Source: Bolinopsis microptera
Lineage: Eukaryota > Ctenophora > Tentaculata > Lobata > Bolinopsidae
Assembly: GCF_026151205.1 (NCBI RefSeq)
Contig: NC_087078.1
Span: 10,461,675-10,483,674 of the forward strand
Reading direction: 5' to 3'
DNA length: 22,000 nucleotides
The notes under the pieces are model-generated. The model did not search any database and was not told where the DNA came from. It saw only the letters and a list, made by a program, of their open reading frames with translations. A program made the translations under genes and the position numbers. Each line of letters begins with the position of its first letter. Position 1 is the first letter of the stretch. Of this stretch, positions 18,771 to 22,000 are shown in pieces.

Positions 18771-18943
18771 TAATGTCCGCCCTATGTCCCCTATGTCCGC
18801 CAATGCCCCCGTCTATGACCGTCTTTGCCCCACTATGCCCCGTCTTTTGTCCCCCCTTTGGTCCGCCTATGTCCTTCCTTTTTGGATTCCCTATGAGACA
18901 AGCGGACATAGACGGACTTTAAAACCCCCCCCCCCCCCCCCCC

Positions 18944-20420
18944 AATTATTACTGTCCAACAAATTTTTTTTAAAATTCCCAAATGTCTTTCTAAAAAACA
19001 CATTTTTTTCCTAAAAAAATTTTCGGGGGGGCTGCCCCCCCCCCGGCCCCCCAACTTTATTTATTTTTGATGCCCTGATTTTTAACTGAAACCCCAAATT
19101 TTTTTAAAAGGGCCAAAAATCCCTTTTTTAAAACCCCCCCATTTCTCAAAAAATTTTTCCCGGGGGGTTTTTTCGCTCCCCGGGGCCCAAAACCAACTTT
19201 ATACAGGGGGGGCCAAAAGTCAAAACCCATACTTGGGCCCTTTTAAATAGCTAAATTCACGGGATTTCCCAAATTTTAAAATACTTTTTTTCGGTAGGGA
19301 TTTTTACTACCAACACGGGTTTTCGGGGAAAATTTTCAACTGGGAAAAATATTCGCGTTAAATTTTTTAAAAATGGGGTTCTTTTTCAAAATTTATTTGA
19401 TATTTTTGGATAGCCCAGACCCAAGCAAAATGTTATTAAATTGTTTTTGGGCCATTCGAAAATTTTTTGGGTCCTGAAAAAAATTAGAACTGTAGTTCCA
19501 AAAGGCCCCGAGATAGGGAAGCAAAAACGATTTTAATCAACGTGGGGATCGGGTTGATTGGTTACCAAATCACGTGATAAGGGGACCCTTTTAAACTACC
19601 CCCGTTAAACATTAGGGAATTTTAAGGGTCCCCAAATTTAAAGGGTTTGGGGGGCAGGGTGCCCACATAATCAAAAAGTAAATTTTTTTTTTAACGAGAT
19701 ACAAAAATGTTTGGGATACTTCTCTTTTCCCAAACCCTTTTTTCCCTCATTTTTCAGATCATTTTAAAACCTTTGATAATCAAACCGTCTCTAAAAAAAT
19801 TTTTTTGGGGCCGTTTCACATGCCAAGAAAACAAAAATGGTTTTTTTAATTTTGGGAAAGGGCTGGCCCAAAAAAATTGGGAATTTTAAAATTTTTTTGA
19901 CGCCCGGAATCCCAAAACCAGAAAAAAAAAAGTACAGAATGCCATTTTCAAAGCAACATCTCACAAAAAAAAACAGGGGCGGAGCTATTAAGGCCAACGT
20001 AGGGGTTTACTGTTTTTTGGGGCCCCCCTGTATTATTCTGATGTATTTTTTTGGCTGTCCTAAAAATTTTCCCTTTAATCCAAAAAATGCGTCAAACCCC
20101 CTTTTTTTCCCCAAAAAAATTTTTCCCGGGGGGTTTGCCCCCCCCCCCCGGCCCAAACCAAACCCCTTGTTTTAATTGAATGTCGTTTAAATTGCGGCCA
20201 AACAAATGCTCGGGAAAAACCCAATTTCCTCAAAAAATTTTCCAAAGGCCGGGGCTCCCCCCCCCAACTCGGAAAAAGGGGTTAATGTCTGATTTTTAAA
20301 CTGTCCTAAAAAATTTCTTTAATGCCAAATGTCTTCTAAAACACATAATTTTCCCAAAAAAATTTTTCTGGGGGGGCTGCGCCTTCCCCCCCTCCTTAGC
20401 CAACCAAAGGACCCTTTGCC
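18944..20420. repeat. Continuation of the satellite, heavily degraded
   Basis: Recognisable pieces occur at 18944-19080 (ACTGTCCAACAAATTT, ATGTCTTTCTAAAAAACACA, TTTTCGGGGGGGCTGCC, CCCCAACTTTATTTA), 19125-19205, 20025-20180 and 20225-20405. Orientation is the same as 15405-16333. Between 19200 and 20020 the satellite is not recognisable and I see only AT- and homopolymer-rich sequence. Confidence 0.55.
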
Positions 20421-21689
20421 CCGGGCTATTTTCTGCCCGGGTTTACTGCCCAAAAAATCGAAAAAATTTTAATCTTTAAATAAAAAACCCCGGAAACCCT
20501 TTTTTTTATAAAGTTACGAAAAGTTTAATATAATTGGGAGGCAAAGGGGGGTAGGGGCCCGGGGGGCCATAATGCCAAAATTTGGCCGCTGTCGAGGGTT
20601 CCCCAAAAATTTCACAGATCAAAGCTATGGGTCGAGACTTTTGAAAAAAAAAACCTTACTGTAAATTATTGGCAGTTTGGTTAGGGGACGGCTAGCTGAT
20701 CCTGTCCTCAAATAGTCAATCACGTATCAAAGGGATCAGACCCTAAACCCATTGAACCAAAATAAAGCTGATATAGCCAAATATAATGCTAAATTGACCC
20801 TTTTGGATCAAACCCACATTATATTAGGACTGGGGACAAGGGCACAAAAAATACAGGGAAAACTTGAAAAATTTCGAACGTACCGAAATTAAAAAATTAA
20901 TCCAAAAGTTGGACAAAAAGGTCCCCAAAAACCCGGGAATCCTATCTGACAGCGACCTTTGTCCGAAACCTTTAATTTCCCGGACGGGTGGGACAGATGC
21001 CCCCCAAAAAAAAAACTGTGTATTTAAATTTAAAAATTTAACCCTAATAAAATGTACGTTCATTTCGTCAAATAAAAAGAATCAACTATTTCGAAAAATC
21101 ATGTTCAACGGGAAAGTCATAACATCATAATTTATACAAAAACCAAAAACGGAAAACAAATTTCGGGAGCCAAGCCCCCCACAAAAAAAATAAAGAATTT
21201 TTGGCATCGAAAGAATTTTTAACAAAGTTTAAAACGACAACTATCAATGCAATAAAAATGTATCATAGCAAAAAAGAGATATACATCCCGCGACGAAAAA
21301 CTTTTTATTTGCTCAAACCCTTGGGGTAAGAGTACACCCTTGCAAAAAGCTTTGTAAAAAATGCGCGCGCGAAAACCATCACGTAAAAATTTGAAAAAGA
21401 CAGGGTGTTGCGGAGGTTTTAATGCATTTTTTGCTTGTAAAACACCACGAAAACCTATCCCCACTAAAACCCAAATTCCCCCAAAACCTACCATTTTCCT
21501 TTAAACCATCAAATTGCCTTTTTAGGCGATGGAAAAAATCTTTAAATTTTCTTTTTGGGGGATTTGAAACGACCTTGGGAAAATTTCAAACATTTTTAAA
21601 CGTTAATATCAATGATAAATGAAAAAAACATTTGAAAAGAAATTTTAAAAGTAAGTAAAAATCAAAAAAAGGGAAACAAAACCCTTTCG
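20421..21689. other. AT-rich stretch, nothing recognised
   Basis: No gene, TIR element or RNA was recognised. Homopolymer-rich sequence makes all open frames here (up to about 90 codons) unconvincing. A CGCGCGCG-like patch lies near 21363. Confidence 0.35.
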
Positions 21690-22000
21690 AGATTGTTGCT
21701 TCACAAAAGAAACCCCCAACACAAAAAACTGTGAAAAAACGGCCCGACACAATGGGTTTAAATTTGGGGAAGGAAACGGTTTTAAATATTGATGGGTTTT
21801 TTTTATAAAACGGGAAATTCTTTTTTAATTTTTTGGAAAAATTTAGATAACACAAAAAAACTCCAGGTAACCAAATGAACAGCAAATTTCCAAAAACCGG
21901 GACGAAAAAATCAATCAGATCGACCCAAAGAAACAATAGCCCTTTTTTAAAAAAACACAAAAAACCAAAAAACCCTAGTAAATTTTGGCAACACACATCG
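21690..22000 (+). pseudogene. PDE12-like: PDE12-like copy 3: upstream intron and start of exon, degraded
   Basis: From about 21690 the sequence follows 4245 onward. Shared landmarks include AACTCC(A/T)GGTAACCAAATG, AACAGCAAATTTCCA, ATCAATCAGATCGA and, near the end, TTGGCAACACACATC, which matches the stretch coding for GNTHL. The ATG at 21875 equals 4422 in copy 2, an offset of 17453 bp. The coding frame is not preserved: mixed sequence is replaced by A and C runs and the local length changes. The window ends inside the exon. Decay or very poor consensus are both possible. Confidence 0.75.

Larger units (their letters stand above)
16334..18943. mobile_element. Composite polypurine block with inverted ends, inserted in a satellite unit
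   Basis: About 2.6 kb interrupts a satellite unit. GTGAGGGCGGGTTATT precedes it and AATTATTACTGTCC follows it, which together correspond to an uninterrupted GTCTGATTATTAC type sequence. The left end begins with a G-run then TCAAAGTCCCCTATG. The right end is CGGACTTTAAAACCC and a C-run. Inside the ends lie inverted tracts of short GGACAT/ATGTCC repeats (16430-16615 and 18770-18915), then a purine-only core. ATTATT at both borders may be a target duplication. No credible gene is inside; long proline-rich frames on the minus strand come from the polypyrimidine complement. Confidence 0.5.

Noticed and set aside
18833-19054. Minus-strand glycine-rich frame near the right end of the polypurine block
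   Set aside because: It is generated by C-runs and satellite sequence. No support as a gene.
21586-21996. 136-codon minus-strand frame at the right end
   Set aside because: It is the antisense of PDE12 copy 3. Its piece GNLLFIWLPGV also appears antisense to copy 2 at 4391-4600.

Overview
The window looks like nuclear DNA from an animal, most likely an invertebrate. It has spliced genes with GT-AG introns, a PDE12-type 2'-phosphodiesterase, a poly-C2H2 zinc-finger gene with typical linkers, and abundant short inverted-repeat transposons, minisatellites and satellite-like repeats. I cannot name the species or phylum from sequence alone. No bacterial operons, rRNA, tRNA or CRISPR arrays were seen.

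Layout. (1) Positions 1-2670 hold the 3' exons of a PDE12-like gene followed about 480 bp later by a C2H2 zinc-finger gene (ZNF copy 1). (2) Positions 2770-4210 are a mobile-element-rich spacer: two complementary halves of a small inverted-repeat element, a 566-bp TTAA-flanked inverted-repeat element, and an unidentified 3' exon on the minus strand. (3) Positions 4422-8550 are a second copy of the PDE12-ZNF pair. It carries two insertions that copy 1 lacks, and its ZNF is frameshifted. (4) Positions 8990-12480 are a GTGGGTCTG minisatellite with a higher-order period of 129 bp. An insertion at about 12485-14990 with remnants of a transposon-like protein interrupts it, and it resumes at about 15000-15400. 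(5) Positions 15405-20420 are a decayed satellite built on a 'GGGGGCTGCGCCCCC...AACTTTGTATTATTGTGATGTCTG' theme. It is interrupted by a roughly 2.6-kb composite block (16334-18943) with G/C-run ends, inverted subterminal repeats and a nearly pure polypurine core. (6) Positions 20421-21690 are AT-rich with nothing recognisable. (7) Positions 21690-22000 are the start of a third, badly degraded PDE12 copy.

The locus is therefore a tandem segmental duplication of a PDE12 3'-end plus ZNF unit. The repeat distances are unequal: 4.7 kb from copy 1 to copy 2 and 17.45 kb from copy 2 to copy 3. The difference comes from inserted elements and expanded minisatellite and satellite DNA. Only the C-terminal part of PDE12 is present in copies 2 and 3, so those copies are 5'-truncated unless exons lie very far away.

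Caveat: from about 9 kb onward, and strongly after 15.8 kb, the sequence shows homopolymer-biased changes (runs of A, C, G or T replacing mixed sequence). This looks like poorly polished long-read consensus. Frameshifts and repeat decay in those parts may be partly technical.
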